Shown: in pieces, positions 25,567-37,057 of the stretch
Position numbering within the stretch: position 1 is the first letter of the stretch
Layout of the letters: every line of letters begins with the position of its first letter
Assembly (NCBI GenBank): GCA_015039315.1
Contig: WIDE01000042.1
Span: 147,020 to 211,019, forward strand
DNA length: 64,000 bases
Source: Clavulina sp. PMI_390
Lineage: Eukaryota > Basidiomycota > Agaricomycetes > Cantharellales > Hydnaceae
Reading direction: 5' to 3'
The notes under the pieces: generated by a model
Databases searched by the model: none
What the model was told of the DNA's origin: nothing
The model's input: the letters and a program-made list of their open reading frames with translations, nothing else
Position numbers and translations under genes: made by a program

Positions 25567-27872
25567 ATGGCTCACCGCGGCCAGGCTCAGAATAAGAAGT
25601 CCTCAAAGAAACGTCCTGAAGCTACGCCTCATGTCGGACGAGTTCCTCCTGGTAGGTCTTTGCACACACACACATTTCCTTTTGTGCGAGGACATGTAGC
25701 TGCAAGCGAGTGGACCTCAGACACGCACTCGAACTATCTTCAATGCTCTAATATACTTCTATCCGATTATAGGGCCGAATCCTTTGCTTGAAGACGCAGC
25801 TTCTCGCCCCAAGAAGCGTGCTTTGGCTCCTGATGTGGCCCTGGGCGCGAGCTCACAGAATCGTGATGCATCGCTGTCATACAAACGCATAGAAAGACTT
25901 TTGCCCGATCCAATCACCATAACAAGGCACAAAAGTCAAGTTCTTCGACCGAGGGGTGAGGCTGGAAGAAGCGCAGGATCAGGACGAGGATTTCAATTGA
26001 AGGATGCCCTTGAGTTACCAGAGCACGAATACCTCCTTTGCCAAGTATTTCCCTCCCTTTCCTTGTTTGAGGTCGCTCCTTTGACTGACCCGTCGCTCCA
26101 AACTGATCTCCAGAGTGTTGTACGGAAGGTGGTTCTGGCAGTCCTTGGCCCAGTCCAGGAAAAGTGGGGGCCTGCTTCTCTTGAACTGAAGAGGGGGGAA
26201 GAGCATCGGAGTCTTATTAAGCGATCGGTGTGTATTATAAAGACTTATGGGCGAGTTATCAATGCCGGCTCATGATATTTTCTCGTCTTGTCTAGATCTT
26301 CCGCTGTATCCCTGATTTCGTGGCTGGGTATGAGGATGGATGGCCATGGGAGGTCTTAGCCGCCGCTTGCATCAGTAGCGCTCGTAAGAACTCTAAAGCT
26401 TCCATAAAGAGTCAGTTCTTACACACCGTCTTCTTCGTTGATCGATTACGATGATAGGACTTCTTCTAGAACGTCAACGTGCTATGGCTCGCATTGCAGA
26501 GAGGAGTAAGCGATTCTATTCTACGACAACACCCTTCATGGTTTCTGATCGTCACTCAGCAGCTAGAGGCGGTCGAAGCAGAGTTCAGAACGGTACGTCT
26601 ATAATTATCTTCCCACTTCATATGTCTCACAGCTACTTCTGAAACAGAGACGGCCGGACGAGGTAAGACTGCATCCCACTACCACTTTCGTATACAACAG
26701 AGTCTTAGCCTCTATCTTATAGCATCCCAAGGCGCCGGGAGCAGTCGATCCAGCCAGTCTACCCGCCTACCTCAGCGTACAAGGAAGAACAATGGTATGC
26801 ACCCCGTCGCTGATATGCTCTACCCGCTTCGATTGCTCTATATGTTGCCTAATTGATTCCATCTTCTATTAATCAGGAGAGGATGACCATGGCAGTGAAG
26901 TCGACCAAAGCGAGCGCTTACCGTCGGAGGCTGGAGATGAGGACTCTGATGAGGAGCCAGGGGCCGACAACGACAAGGACCGCACCGACGGCGAGGACAC
27001 GGAGGAAGACGAGGAGGCCGCCGGAAGGGCAGGCAGACCACACAGCCCCGACGATGAAAATGACGGCCTGGCAGACGACGACAACGACAACGACAACGAC
27101 GACTTCCTCTTTGACTTTGACGACAATGACGATTACATCCACTACAACTATGTCAACGGCGACGGCGACAACGATGGTGAAGGAGATGACGAAGAAGGTG
27201 GGGTCAAGGACGGAGCCCTTGACAAAGAGGAGAGTGATGATGAAGGATTGGTGGAAGCTATAGTCGTTGGTTCCAAAGGTCAGTGTCGCAGTCGATCTTC
27301 TCGACGACAATTTGCTGCTTGACTAACCCAGAGAGTTTGAGTAGTGCTCTCTAAGAGCCCTGATCCCGCCCCAAAGCGAAAAAGGCCATCAGGTATGTCG
27401 ACTGCTACTCTATTGATATACTGCCTTCATGTGTTCTGATCTCACGACACAAAAAATGTTTACTACGCCCCCGTAGCCCGGGGCTTATCGCCAATCTTCG
27501 TGGGTAACGACAAAGCTTACTCGAAGCAGCTAGCAGCTCTCAGGGCTGAAAGGGAGATATCTAGTACGTTATCAGATTCCATAGTGGCCTTTGGTTGACC
27601 ATAGTCCTTCCGGTAGTCCTTGGACGACGCCTCGTCCACCCCTCGAGGTCATCTCCTGAATTTGCACCGGAATCCAACGATGAAGGTCAGCGACTCATCG
27701 TCAACTTACTCATAAAATGTACAACACTTAAACGATCCAATCATAGAGGGCATACCCCGCCCAAGGAAGAAGACGAAGGTGTCCAGAGTAGAAAAGGTTT
27801 CCCTGGATGCATCCAAGGACCCCTTGCTCGCAATGCGCGAACCGACCATGGTCCGGCAGTCGGGTCGCATAG
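25567..27872 (+). CDS. Acidic, NLS-bearing protein of unknown function, 3' end missing
   Basis: About ten exons splice in consistent phase from ATG 25567 (MAHRGQAQNKKSSKKRPEA). The N-terminus is basic; exon 2 (from 25773) has a moderately conserved-looking helical part (KRIERLLPDPITI, LKDALELPEHEYLL, GYEDGWPWEVLAAACISSAR after the next intron). Small exons follow (LLLERQRAMARIAER near 26456-26503, a Q/E-rich one near 26572). One exon at about 26877-27280 is extremely acidic, with long Asp/Glu/Asn runs and no ATG, so it is easily missed. Later exons give KSPDPAPKRKRPS (NLS-like), ARGLSPIFVGNDKAY, GRRLVHPSRSSPEF and IPRPRKKTKVSRVEK. The last intron (donor 27873) is invaded by an LTR-like fragment from 27904 and then an assembly gap, so the 3' end is lost or displaced. 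It is divergent to the transposase with about 105 bases between starts; it could be the second gene of the same element or a host gene. Function not recognised. Confidence 0.6.
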
Positions 27873-27903
27873 GTAAGAGCTATCTCGCTTCCAACACCTG
27901 TGG

Positions 27904-28011
27904 TGTCGGGAGGAAATTTGGGTTATCAGAAAAACACTCCCCAACCCACAGGGTTGCAAAGGACGAGTAGAATAGATGTAGATACGCTGTACTTAGCGTA
28001 GGTTCGGATAG
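27904..28011 (+). repeat. LTR-like repeat, first ~108 bp only
   Basis: This matches the start of the repeat family seen at 30789 and 49861 (TGTCGGGAGGAAATTTG...). It breaks off at a 10-base run of N (28012-28021); the sequence after the gap is not the continuation of the repeat. It lies inside the last visible intron of the acidic-protein gene. Confidence 0.8.
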
Positions 28012-28021
28012 NNNNNNNNNN
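28012..28021. other. Assembly gap (10 N)
   Basis: A run of ten N. Its position inside a dispersed repeat suggests the join across it may be unreliable, so the neighbourhood relation between the acidic gene and the sequence from 28022 onward should be treated with caution. Confidence 0.95.
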
Positions 28022-28828
28022 GCCAATATCTGCCCACCAGGGCGCTCGCCGTAGCGCGACAAAAATAGACCAAATTTGGCCAAATAATTAGTATATACTA
28101 ATTCCCAAGGTGTCTAATAGGGGTGTTCAGATTAGAGTGAAATGTACCTAAAATGCGAATCAAATGACATCTCAAATCGCCGTCAAATCGCTCGTTTTGG
28201 CGCATAACTGACAAATTTGACGCCACCGCGAGCATGCTAGGTCGCCTATTTGACATATTTTAGTCGATTCTTGTAAGGACCAGTGGTCCTCAGATGGGGT
28301 TAGCTCTCAAACCACTCAAGACGAACTATAACCGCGCGCTATTGAGACACTACGGGTTCGACAAGGTGATAGTAAAAGCTAAAAAAGTGAGGTAAGTAAC
28401 GAGCGCAACCTCTTATAGTAAACGGCTTGCCCCTAGGTGAACAGGATCCGATGTGGTGGGAGGGAGTGTGGGTGAGACCGTATGCGGCAGATGTGAAGGA
28501 GAGGTATATTATTGGTGTAGAAGCAGCGAATACTACATCGATTTGAATAATAATCCATCCACAAGTTGTGCAAAAGACGCGATTTCAGGTGATGGTGATC
28601 GGGTGCGGTCACAACGATTTTGATCGGTAGCGGCCGGCAAGCGCCAAGTCCCCGACTGTGTTCTGCCTCTCAACCACAAAACACCAAGACCAGACCCATC
28701 TCTACAGCACGCGCACTGGTACATGTCTTCGATTTCTCGCGCCTAAAATTCCGCACTTGGGTCGTGACAGTCCGTCGAAGTCTCACTTAACACATTCATG
28801 CGCCTGGTCCCATCTCTCCAGTATGTTA
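28022..28828. other. Non-coding stretch after the gap
   Basis: No supported gene. The base composition and short stop-rich frames suggest old repeat sequence; I cannot assign it to a family seen elsewhere in the window. Confidence 0.5.
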
Positions 28829-29762
28829 CAAAAGGTGTAATACGAACCATGAATAGTCATGAGCTATCATCAGCAGTCATGACATTCATGAGGACTCATG
28901 AAAGTTCATGAAATCAAGCATTTTTTCATGGACAGTCATGGATTTTCATGAGATAGCATGAAATTTCATGAAGCCTCATGACATTCAGTGCAGCTGAGAG
29001 AGATATCAGAGAATCTCATGAAATTGCATGAAGCCTCATGAGAATGCATGAAGCCTCATGAGATTTCATGACAAGTCATGGAGCCTCATGGGGAGTTTTA
29101 AAGTAGTTACCAAGTATGTGATACATGAAGGCCCATGATGCATTATACTATTCCATAAGCATATAAAAGCACAAATTATTTGCCCCAAGCATCAAGGGGT
29201 AATATGGACACAATAAAATATATTATCAGACAGAAATCAAGTGTCATTGGGTACTTACAATGTGGTTCCATGTAGTCTTGGAGTACTGTACACCAAAGGA
29301 TCAGTAATGCAGCTAGACATGCTGATAATGATTTTCATTGGTCATATGACTCAGTTGACCTGCATACTCACTAAACCAAGCATTCAGCTGCTCAGCTCCC
29401 TCATAACAGGCCTTGTCAGCTACAATGTAAGATGGTATGTCTACTTCCACTCATGCTCATTCATGATCATTCGTAAATACATTCCAGTACTCTAAAAAAA
29501 GCCATACATGCTCACAAATCTTCATGAAGACTCATGGGATTTCATCAGTTGTCATGAAAACCCATGGATGCTCATGGGTTCCATGAGTCTCACAAAAAAC
29601 TGAAACAATTTCATGAAACTTCATGAAGTGTCATGAATTGTCATGAAGCTTCATGAAATTCCATGAAGCACCATGCTACCCCATCAGAACTCATGAACAG
29701 TCATGACAAGGCATCTGTCATGACTGTTCATGACTTTTCATGGTTTCACCTTACACCTTTTG
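28829..29762. mobile_element. 934-bp MITE-like element with 10-bp-phased CATGA arrays
   Basis: The ends are perfect inverted repeats, CAAAAGGTGTAA at 28829 and TTACACCTTTTG ending at 29762, flanked on both sides by TA, as expected for a Tc1/mariner-type target duplication. Both arms (about 28847-29093 and 29520-29745) are made almost entirely of 10-base blocks containing CATG, usually TCATGA or GCATGA, so the core recurs once per helical turn. The centre (about 29095-29510) lacks the array and has only a short ORF (29241-29495) without motif. No transposase: non-autonomous. Confidence 0.82.
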
Positions 29763-29764
29763 TA

Positions 29765-30788
29765 AGTATCTCCATCTCTCGCTACCAACGAGTTTTTCTC
29801 AGTCAAATACTTCTAGATAAGAATTTTTGAATATATGAAGCTCTTACCGGCCGATTTAAGCAGTCTTGCACGAGAGATGGATCAGCATCCTAGGGATAAT
29901 GATGCACACAAGAACCTTTCCTCTTGATCTCCCATCCCAACTCAAATTACCACATCAGGAAAGTAAGCCTGCATGCTATACAGACACCATATCGTTCTTC
30001 AACGAGCTCTATTTCGTTGTCCAATTGCTTTATCCGTCGTACCTGCCAAGAGCTGGGATGGGAGCCCAGGATTTTCTCAAAATATATCCAAATGGGATCC
30101 ACACATTAGCAGCCCCACCGTTCACACTAATCTATCGCGTAGATGCTAAGCGCTCAAGTTACCCCAAAATGTGGCCAGTTCTAACCATACTGAAGCGACC
30201 TCAATATGTTACATCGGATAGCAACTGTGTCTATGGAAAGGGAGGACAGATCACTGGAGTTTGCTGCTACACAAATGCCTATATTGCACGGCCCAAGATG
30301 TCAATAGACTGGATGGAACAGACTATAATATCACGTTTTCTGACACTTCCCGAGCGTTTCTGCTTGCTTCAGGCATACTTTAGTTTTTGCTTTATTTACT
30401 GCTTAGAGCTTCAGAGCTCTAACCAGCAACTAAAGCAGGTCATAAAGCAACACTGCTTTACAACTTGCGTTACAAAACCTTACAAATGCTTGACGAACTG
30501 CTTTATCCTATCGTGAAACCCCTAATGCTAGCGGCTCTATTTCTACCAAAACAAGCTCCGCTAACGTTCGCGTTATGGGCTCAACCCGGTATGCCACCGT
30601 TTCCAAGAAGCTTCGCATGAACGATCCAGCATCAGAGAATGATCTCCATGCGCTCGATTCATACATCAGTAGCTTGCTCACGGATCTTCCTACAAGCAAA
30701 ATTGCAGGGTGGTGGAAAGTGAGCACCATTATCAACATTGATTTCATCATACTAAGTAGTATTCGTTCAGGCAAATGGTTGGCAGTAT
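29765..30788. other. Stretch with one uncertain ORF (29866-30516)
   Basis: A plus-strand frame 29866-30516 (216 codons, from ATG) is open but shows no motif I recognise, and its last third is low in coding character, with a local self-complementary run around 30405-30425 (AGAGC TTCA GAGCTCT). A second short frame (30575-30774) runs directly into the LTR-like repeat. They could be exons of a lost gene; I would not call a product. Confidence 0.3.
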
Positions 30789-31477
30789 TGTCGGGAGGAA
30801 ATTTGAGTAATCAGAAAAACACTCCCCAACCCACAGGGTTGCAAAGGACGAGTAGAATAGATGTAGATACGCTGTACTTAGCGTAGGTTCGGATAGACGA
30901 ATATAAAGTGATATAATCCGTCGATATGGGATGAGTTTTACAAGTGTCGGGTGAAGGGATGTGGGATGAAAGCCAGAAATAGCTTGCAGAGCACTAGATG
31001 CTAATACTGAGGTCCACACACGGGTGGATACGTCGCTCAGCTATTAGCCTAATTGGAGACTTTTCTCGTCTAGTCAAAGCAGAGGTATTTCGCTTATGGG
31101 GAGATATAGCCAATGGGGCTAATGGATGGATAATGGACACTTGGGTGCACACAAGAAAATGGGCTAGGATTGCGAACATACCGATTTCTAACTAGATACA
31201 AGACGTAATACTACGGCTACGGATCTTAGTAGTAGAGAATCGATTTGGGAAGGAAAATGAGATCCTAGTTCCATGTGGTACACATGAACTGGATCTTGAA
31301 GGAGTGGAACAAGAAATAATATCCGAAACGCAAGGATAATGCGAATGGATATGTATCGACGAAAGGGGAACGGTTAGAAGAACCGATATATGAAGGGAAG
31401 GAATACCCAGGGAGAATAGGGTGTAAAAATAAGGATCTCCAGATTTTGGAGGTTATCAGGTCTGATCACGGAATCAT
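30789..31477 (+). mobile_element. LTR-like repeat, 5' 689 bp, truncated into NACHT gene B
   Basis: Nearly identical over its length to 49861-50555 and to 51132-51540. It starts at TGTCGGGAGG and follows the family to ...GATCACGGAATCAT at 31477, where the other copies continue ACGCGACC or ATGCGAA but this one switches to the antisense of NACHT gene B (TTCAGCCCCCTCTC). The remaining ~470 bp of the repeat are absent. Confidence 0.88.
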
Positions 31478-34444
31478 TTCAGCCCCCTCTCTCTATTCAA
31501 CATCACAGCAAAACAGCTCTCAGTGAGAAGGGTGTGCGTTCTTGCCACATCCACACAGTACAGGCTGTCGGAATCCTGGAGGAAATCAAAGAATGATGAG
31601 TGGAGTGGGAGTAGTGGTGTGGTGACATTTGCCCCTCTTATCCCTGTCACCAGTGACGCTAACAGGCCAAAATACACCACCACATCTTCTTTTACATCCT
31701 CTGCTTCACCATACACTGAGAAGTGACTCCCTAGAAGCTGAAGCATTCCGCCTAAGGAAAGCGGCCTCCGTGCTGCCACAAGGACCCCCAGAAGCAATCT
31801 CAGAAGGTTGAGTTCCTGTGGCCCAGAGTGACTGAACTGCGCATCTAACACAGTCGTATAGAGTAGGTATAAGCTGAAGTCCCTGTCTGTCGTTGCGGAA
31901 TTGGAGAGAATGTTCCTCAGCCGCTTAGAAGGACGGACTGCTTGATTACCATCACTCCGGTCTACAATGTAACGGCAGGCTGTGGAAGCCCATTGGAATG
32001 AGAGCTGAGCTTTCTCGGATAGAAGTGTGATATGTTCTTGTTTGATATGTAAGCTGGGATGTTGGAGCATGTGCTTGACGTACTGATGGACATCCTGTTT
32101 AGTAGAGTAGTTGGGAAGGTCATTCATGAAGAGCTGAGATATACATTCTGGTGGTGGAAGGGCCTCCAAAAAATGCTGCACATCTGACTCTGGCCTTGTA
32201 GTCACCAAGATGCGTACAGCAGGAGGCAGCAGTACAGCAAGACCAACCAATGGCTTGAGGATCTTACTACGCTCAGCTACCCCACCCGATTCATCAAGTG
32301 CATCAATAATGATGGTCACATGGTGATAGGCTTTTGGGTTCTGCTGTAGCAGAGGAAGGAGAAATAGTCTTAGTTGTTCTGCTGGGTCATGACTCTTGCG
32401 TTCTAAAGGTGTTGCTGATGTAACTAGATCAATGAGCTTAATTTTGAGGGCATCATCCTGCGCAGCAAGCTGAAGAGCAACTGTTGTAAAGAGATTGGAA
32501 GGGTTGAGCTGGCCTTGTTTGGCAGTCTCAAAGCGGTAGTATGCCATTAGCACCTTGGTGTGCTCAAAAAACTTGGCCACGCTGACAGCTATGGATGACT
32601 TCCCGGAGCCGGCCACACCCTGAAGCCACAAGACTTTTGTGCTACTCAGATCCAGTGTACTTTCGGTTAATGGATCAGACACAGGATTAAGAATTACGGA
32701 AGCTGGGGCCCCAGCAGTCCAGGTTTTAAGGGCCTCTAGCACAGCAGTACGAGTGCCTGGGAGGCATCCATGGCCATTTCCATCATGTAGCGTGGAAGCT
32801 GCATCAACAGCACATGGAAGAACAGAAAGGATTTCAGTTTTTGCTACATTTGCCATGTCAGCTGCCTTCTTTGTATTATGAACGAAGAAACAGTACCAAG
32901 CTGATGTACATCTGCCCCAATCACATTCAGCACAGAGCCACTGAAATGAATTTGATGAAGGGCAGAAATTTCCGAGGCTCCCGTTAGAGAGACAGCAAGC
33001 GAAGCAAGTGTTTGAGCAATATTATCAACATCCTGTTCAAAGGAGTGGAGAAATGTGGAGGGTTTGAATCCAGCTGGATGTCAATGGTCTCATCAATTTA
33101 AATATTTAGTAGGATGAATGATGAGGCAGAGAGTGCATACATCCATGTTTTCGATGCTGAGTGTACCCGTTGATGAGTGTAGCCCCGCTCATAACCAGAT
33201 ATAAGGTATTGCAGGCTGTCTCTTGGACTGTAGCATCCTCCACTGAAGTTTCATAACGGATGATGTGCTCACACACATCTCCCATGTGCTGGAGTAAGCT
33301 AATTATGTGTGCGTTGATCCCAATGCCTGTCTGAATGATGTTCCAGGCACTTTTGAGGACACCAATAATCACTTGAGCAGTTGTTTGGGTCTATGGGTAC
33401 TGTCAGTTAGCACTCTGAACTCTGAAGGCTAATGAGCAATCACCTCTTCAAGCAGGCCACCAAGCTTGGACACCCCTTCTAGGGATTTGATAACCACAGG
33501 AAATGCAGTGAGGAGGCCATTTTTCAAGGTGGGCAAAGAGTCATCTTCATCCAACAGCTTATTAGAGGTATCTGCTGGCTGGTCGTTTTTTGGTAGACCT
33601 AGTGCCTGCTCAGTTACAGGAGCTTTGGCTTCAACATTCTCATAACTAGCTGGGGCGTGAGATGTGTCCTGAGGGCTTCTGGAATGGTGGCCTGGAGTCA
33701 ATGTATCCTGTTTGATAGCTTGCTGAGATGCAGATGTCATGGCAGGCATATTGGTATCTGATATGTTGGAGGTCATAGTGGGTTTAGACATGGTAAAATC
33801 GTTTCCATTGTGGCTACCGCGATCCAATGTGCCATGTATCCCAAAATCTGGCTGGTTATTGGTAGTGTGGGCTGTGGTAGTACTGTTCATACCCTGTGCC
33901 AGATGAGTGATGGTGAGGTTGAGCCCAAAGCCGTTCTCAATGTGATCTGTTGATCAAAATGCAGATCAGCAAGATGAGAGCTCAGTGTAGATAGTGACAA
34001 CATACCCAACGTATATTGATCAGCTGTGGTAGTGATACGGTCGTGAGTAAGGGTTTTCCAGATGATTTTAAATTGGCGTTGCTGGACCGTGATGGAGATG
34101 TGAGGCGGAAGATGACCAACGAATCTGGAGGACCAGAGTTAGTAGGAATAAGCAGTCTCGGTACCTCCCTTGTACGCCCTCAGGTAACCAGATGTGAGAC
34201 ATACTTTCTAAGCACGGAAAAAGGCGCCCATTCGACTGTTCCATCAACAGATGCTTTTACTACTTGACTAGTGACTTTAGACACGCTGTCGATATCGGGT
34301 GGACTCCATGTGATACAGAGGCGGTATAAACCCGACTGCTTGATTTTTCCGCTGGTATAGGAGGCGCCTATGGAGAAGCAATCAACTGGGGAATTACACC
34401 AATGGAAATGAGCACTTTGTACCTTGAATCTCAAATGAAGACAT
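31474..34444 (-). pseudogene. NACHT STAND protein B, WD40 domain replaced by an LTR-like repeat
   Basis: A paralogue of gene C read in the opposite direction. Exon 1 (ATG 34444, MSSFEIQ) splices to GASYTSGKIKQSGLYRLCITW, the same C2-like N-terminus as gene C. Then come LVIFRLTSPSR, a Ser/Thr/Asn-rich linker (exon 33890-33429, from GMNSTTTAHTT), and helices VIIGVLKSAWNIIQ and GATLINGYTQHRKHG. The long exon (about 32850-31478) carries Walker A GVAGSGKSS, Walker B IIIDALDES, TTRPESD and FQWASTACRYIVD. It matches gene C up to MLNRERGLK and then stops: the TGA at 31476-31474 is supplied by the LTR-like repeat. Gene C goes on for about 730 more codons of linker and WD40 repeats; nothing equivalent follows here. 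All upstream exons look intact, so a shortened C2-like/helical/NACHT protein could still be made. I call it a truncated gene; a functional short form is the alternative. Confidence 0.85.
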
Positions 34445-35318
34445 TGTTGTTCTCGCTAGTGCGTTGCGGATGTCCTAGCAAGGGGACAGAGCAGAGGCGA
34501 GGGTGCGTGCGTGTTTAGGGACAAGCACAAGACTCTAGGTAATATCCCCCCATATCCAACGTGGCTCGGGGACGAAAAGCGCACAAGCTGCTTCAGTGAC
34601 ACTAAAATCATTTTGTATTACCAAGAATTGGGTTCACATAATCGAGGTTTACCAAGGTTGATCCGGCTTTTTATTGCGCTTATCAAAGAAGCTAACACAG
34701 CAGAGAATAATTTAGTTGAGAGAAAAAGGGGAAGCGAAGCGGACGTCGCTTTATAATAAGCCACACCAACGACATCCGGAAATCACGTTATGCTTGATCT
34801 TGTGCAGATCTGTTTGATAAGCATAGTGAGATATTCGACTCATTGATCAAGCAGCAGCAAACACATGCGGTCGCGCAGTAGAGCGATTCAGCAGGCCAGC
34901 AAACAAATAGTAATACGACCGATTGTTTGATTATCGCATTGGCCCTTCAAATCAGCAGATGAGAACGCACAAAAGCAGCAGACAATAGGAGTTTTTCTTT
35001 TGTCAAATCGATCATAGAAGGGCTCGAAAAAGACCGCTTAGTAGCGACTGAGGCACCCGTGAATGGAATGAAGTCTCCGCATGTGAATCAAGTATAATCG
35101 GGATGGGGTGGGAATGTGATGGAGCAGGAACCTGATGCAACTCACTGGTAGCATGATTTTTGAGGTTAGATAGATGATTCATGAGAAGGTCTATGCGGAA
35201 AGGATGAAATGTGGGGCAACTTAATTGGAAGGAGAGACGGACGGACGGATGCCCGGACAGTAATACGCCACAACCATAGTCTGGGACCAGTCTGAGACCG
35301 GTCTGACTAGCGCGCATA
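34445..35318. other. Promoter-side region of NACHT gene B
   Basis: Upstream of the gene B start, the first part of the 2.6 kb between the divergent genes B and C. No supported gene. Confidence 0.5.
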
Positions 35319-35551
35319 GTGGCTCAGACTGAATGGCTCGTAAAGGCACATTAAAACTGTATTGATCCTATTTATTCGGATAAGCGCTGCATTCAAGTCG
35401 ATGGGTTCGTTTTGGTAGATTGCACCCTGCCATGATGGGTAAATCCTAGTCTCCCTCTGCAAAATCGCATCCAGCGAATAAGGCACCTACTCAAATGAAT
35501 TGACCCAATACAGCTTTAATGTGCCTTTATGAGCCATTCAGTCTGAGCTAC
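35319..35551. mobile_element. 233-bp MITE-like inverted-repeat element
   Basis: The left arm GTGGCTCAGACTGAATGGCT (35319) pairs with the right arm ending at 35551 over about 45 bases with four mismatches; both ends are flanked by TA. No coding capacity. It sits between the two divergent NACHT genes. Confidence 0.82.
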
Positions 35552-37057
35552 TATACGCTTGAATTGAACTAGTACCAGCCTCTCGTTAGAGAGGCTGGAT
35601 TCTTGCCTACCGCAACCACAAAAGTGAGAACGCTGCAGCCATCCCCCTGTAATGAACTGAAAAAAGCACGTGTAATGACCGTCCTTTTGTAGGGCTGCTA
35701 GGAGGCGTAGCACTCAAAACGAATGAATGGTGCCACACTGGCTCCACCTGATTCTAGCGTCTGCGAAGAGGAAGTCTGGTATTCGGGGGGCAAGGCCAAC
35801 TCGGTTAGTCTCTTGCCTGGCCCGGAGACGCGCGCAAAAGGGGACGCGAGGTGACGTAACACGACTTCGGGACCGAGCTCAAGCCGCCTAATGTAGGAGT
35901 ATATACATGCGAGTAAAGAACAATCCGGAGAGAGAATTAAACAAGCTAGATGGTAGTATAGAAGGAATAGTGAAGAGGGACGGAGGGAGGGGGAACTGAA
36001 AAGAGAGTCGTGCAGGAGCTGCAACGACGACAACGACGACGGGAGGACGAGAGGACGAGGGGTAGTCAGGCTAAGTGAACTATATATACAGCGAAACAGG
36101 AGAAAAGAGAAACTAGCTACGATTAGATAAAAGTGAAAGCCAAAGGAAAGCGACGCCTCACAAAGAAACGGGTGCGCGAATCACCATCGAGGCTCGATGG
36201 CGGTAATGGCTGCGCTTGGCGCCCGGTTAGCCCCATGCAGCCCACACGTTGCTTGAACATTCTTGCGCCAATATGACCCTCAAGGATGACCCCTTTGCGC
36301 CTTGTATGTCACCGTGAAGCCCTAGACACCGCGACAACACTAACACAGTAACGGTGATTAGCGACCGCACTTTGATTGCTTGGGATAACCGTCCGCCCTT
36401 ATTTGATTATTAGGTGGAGCTATTCGCAACTTGGAAGGGCCGCGCTGCGCCGGCAAGACCGGGCTCGGTGCAAAATTGAGCGGTAAATAGATTTATTGTG
36501 TTGCGGTACTAGTAGTACAAAACGGGCGGACGAATATTGGTAGTACACGAAATAAGAGAGAAATGAGAAAAAATCCATCACTGAGACCTCCATGCCTGAA
36601 ATTTGCCTTAAAGGGCCAAAGCAGAAGTCATACTTGGTTATAATGAATGGGCTACTGAATGGCTCCAGACACTATCGCAGGTACTATACGGTGCTGCATG
36701 ATGGTATGCTGTCAGAATCATTTGTCCTTGTGATCATAAGCATTCCTTCTTTTCCGGCTGCTCGGGTAGCGTCTGTGATTTTATTGTTCACGATAGTTCA
36801 GTGATTTTCCTGCACAGATGACTTAAATGGTATCTATGATAGAAAGATGGACCCACCCAACACCGCCCTCCTTGCTTTTGGAAGCACCACGCGCTTTTTT
36901 CCCTTGGCAGGGCTGGGTTTTGACGAAGGCCCGCAAGAGAGAGACCCGGTTGCACCCCCTTGCACTCGCTCCTAAATACGCACACGGACAGCACATCCGC
37001 AGCAAACTCTATATCTGTGGTCTGGCAGTCAGAAAAAGGCGAATACTACTCCTCAAT
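35552..37057. other. Region upstream of NACHT gene C
   Basis: A minus frame (35698-36033) includes a hydrophobic start but has no motif or splice partner, so I do not call it. A run of GACGAC/GACGAG repeats lies at about 36025-36060. The rest shows nothing recognisable; the last few hundred bases are the likely promoter of gene C. Confidence 0.45.

Noticed and set aside
26838..27310. Several overlapping ORFs (Arg/Thr-rich plus frame, Ser-rich and Val-rich minus frames)
   Set aside because: They are shadows of the acidic exon 26877-27280, whose Asp/Glu frame lacks an ATG but splices in phase with its neighbours.
28847..29745. CRISPR-like array
   Set aside because: The CATGA units are about 10 bp without spacers, the ends are transposon-like, and the genome is eukaryotic.
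30575..30886. 103-codon ORF running into the LTR-like repeat as a gene
   Set aside because: Its second half is the repeat itself; the first half alone is too short and has no motif.
31523..31811. Plus-strand small ORFs antisense to gene B
   Set aside because: Antisense shadows of the NACHT exon without independent support.
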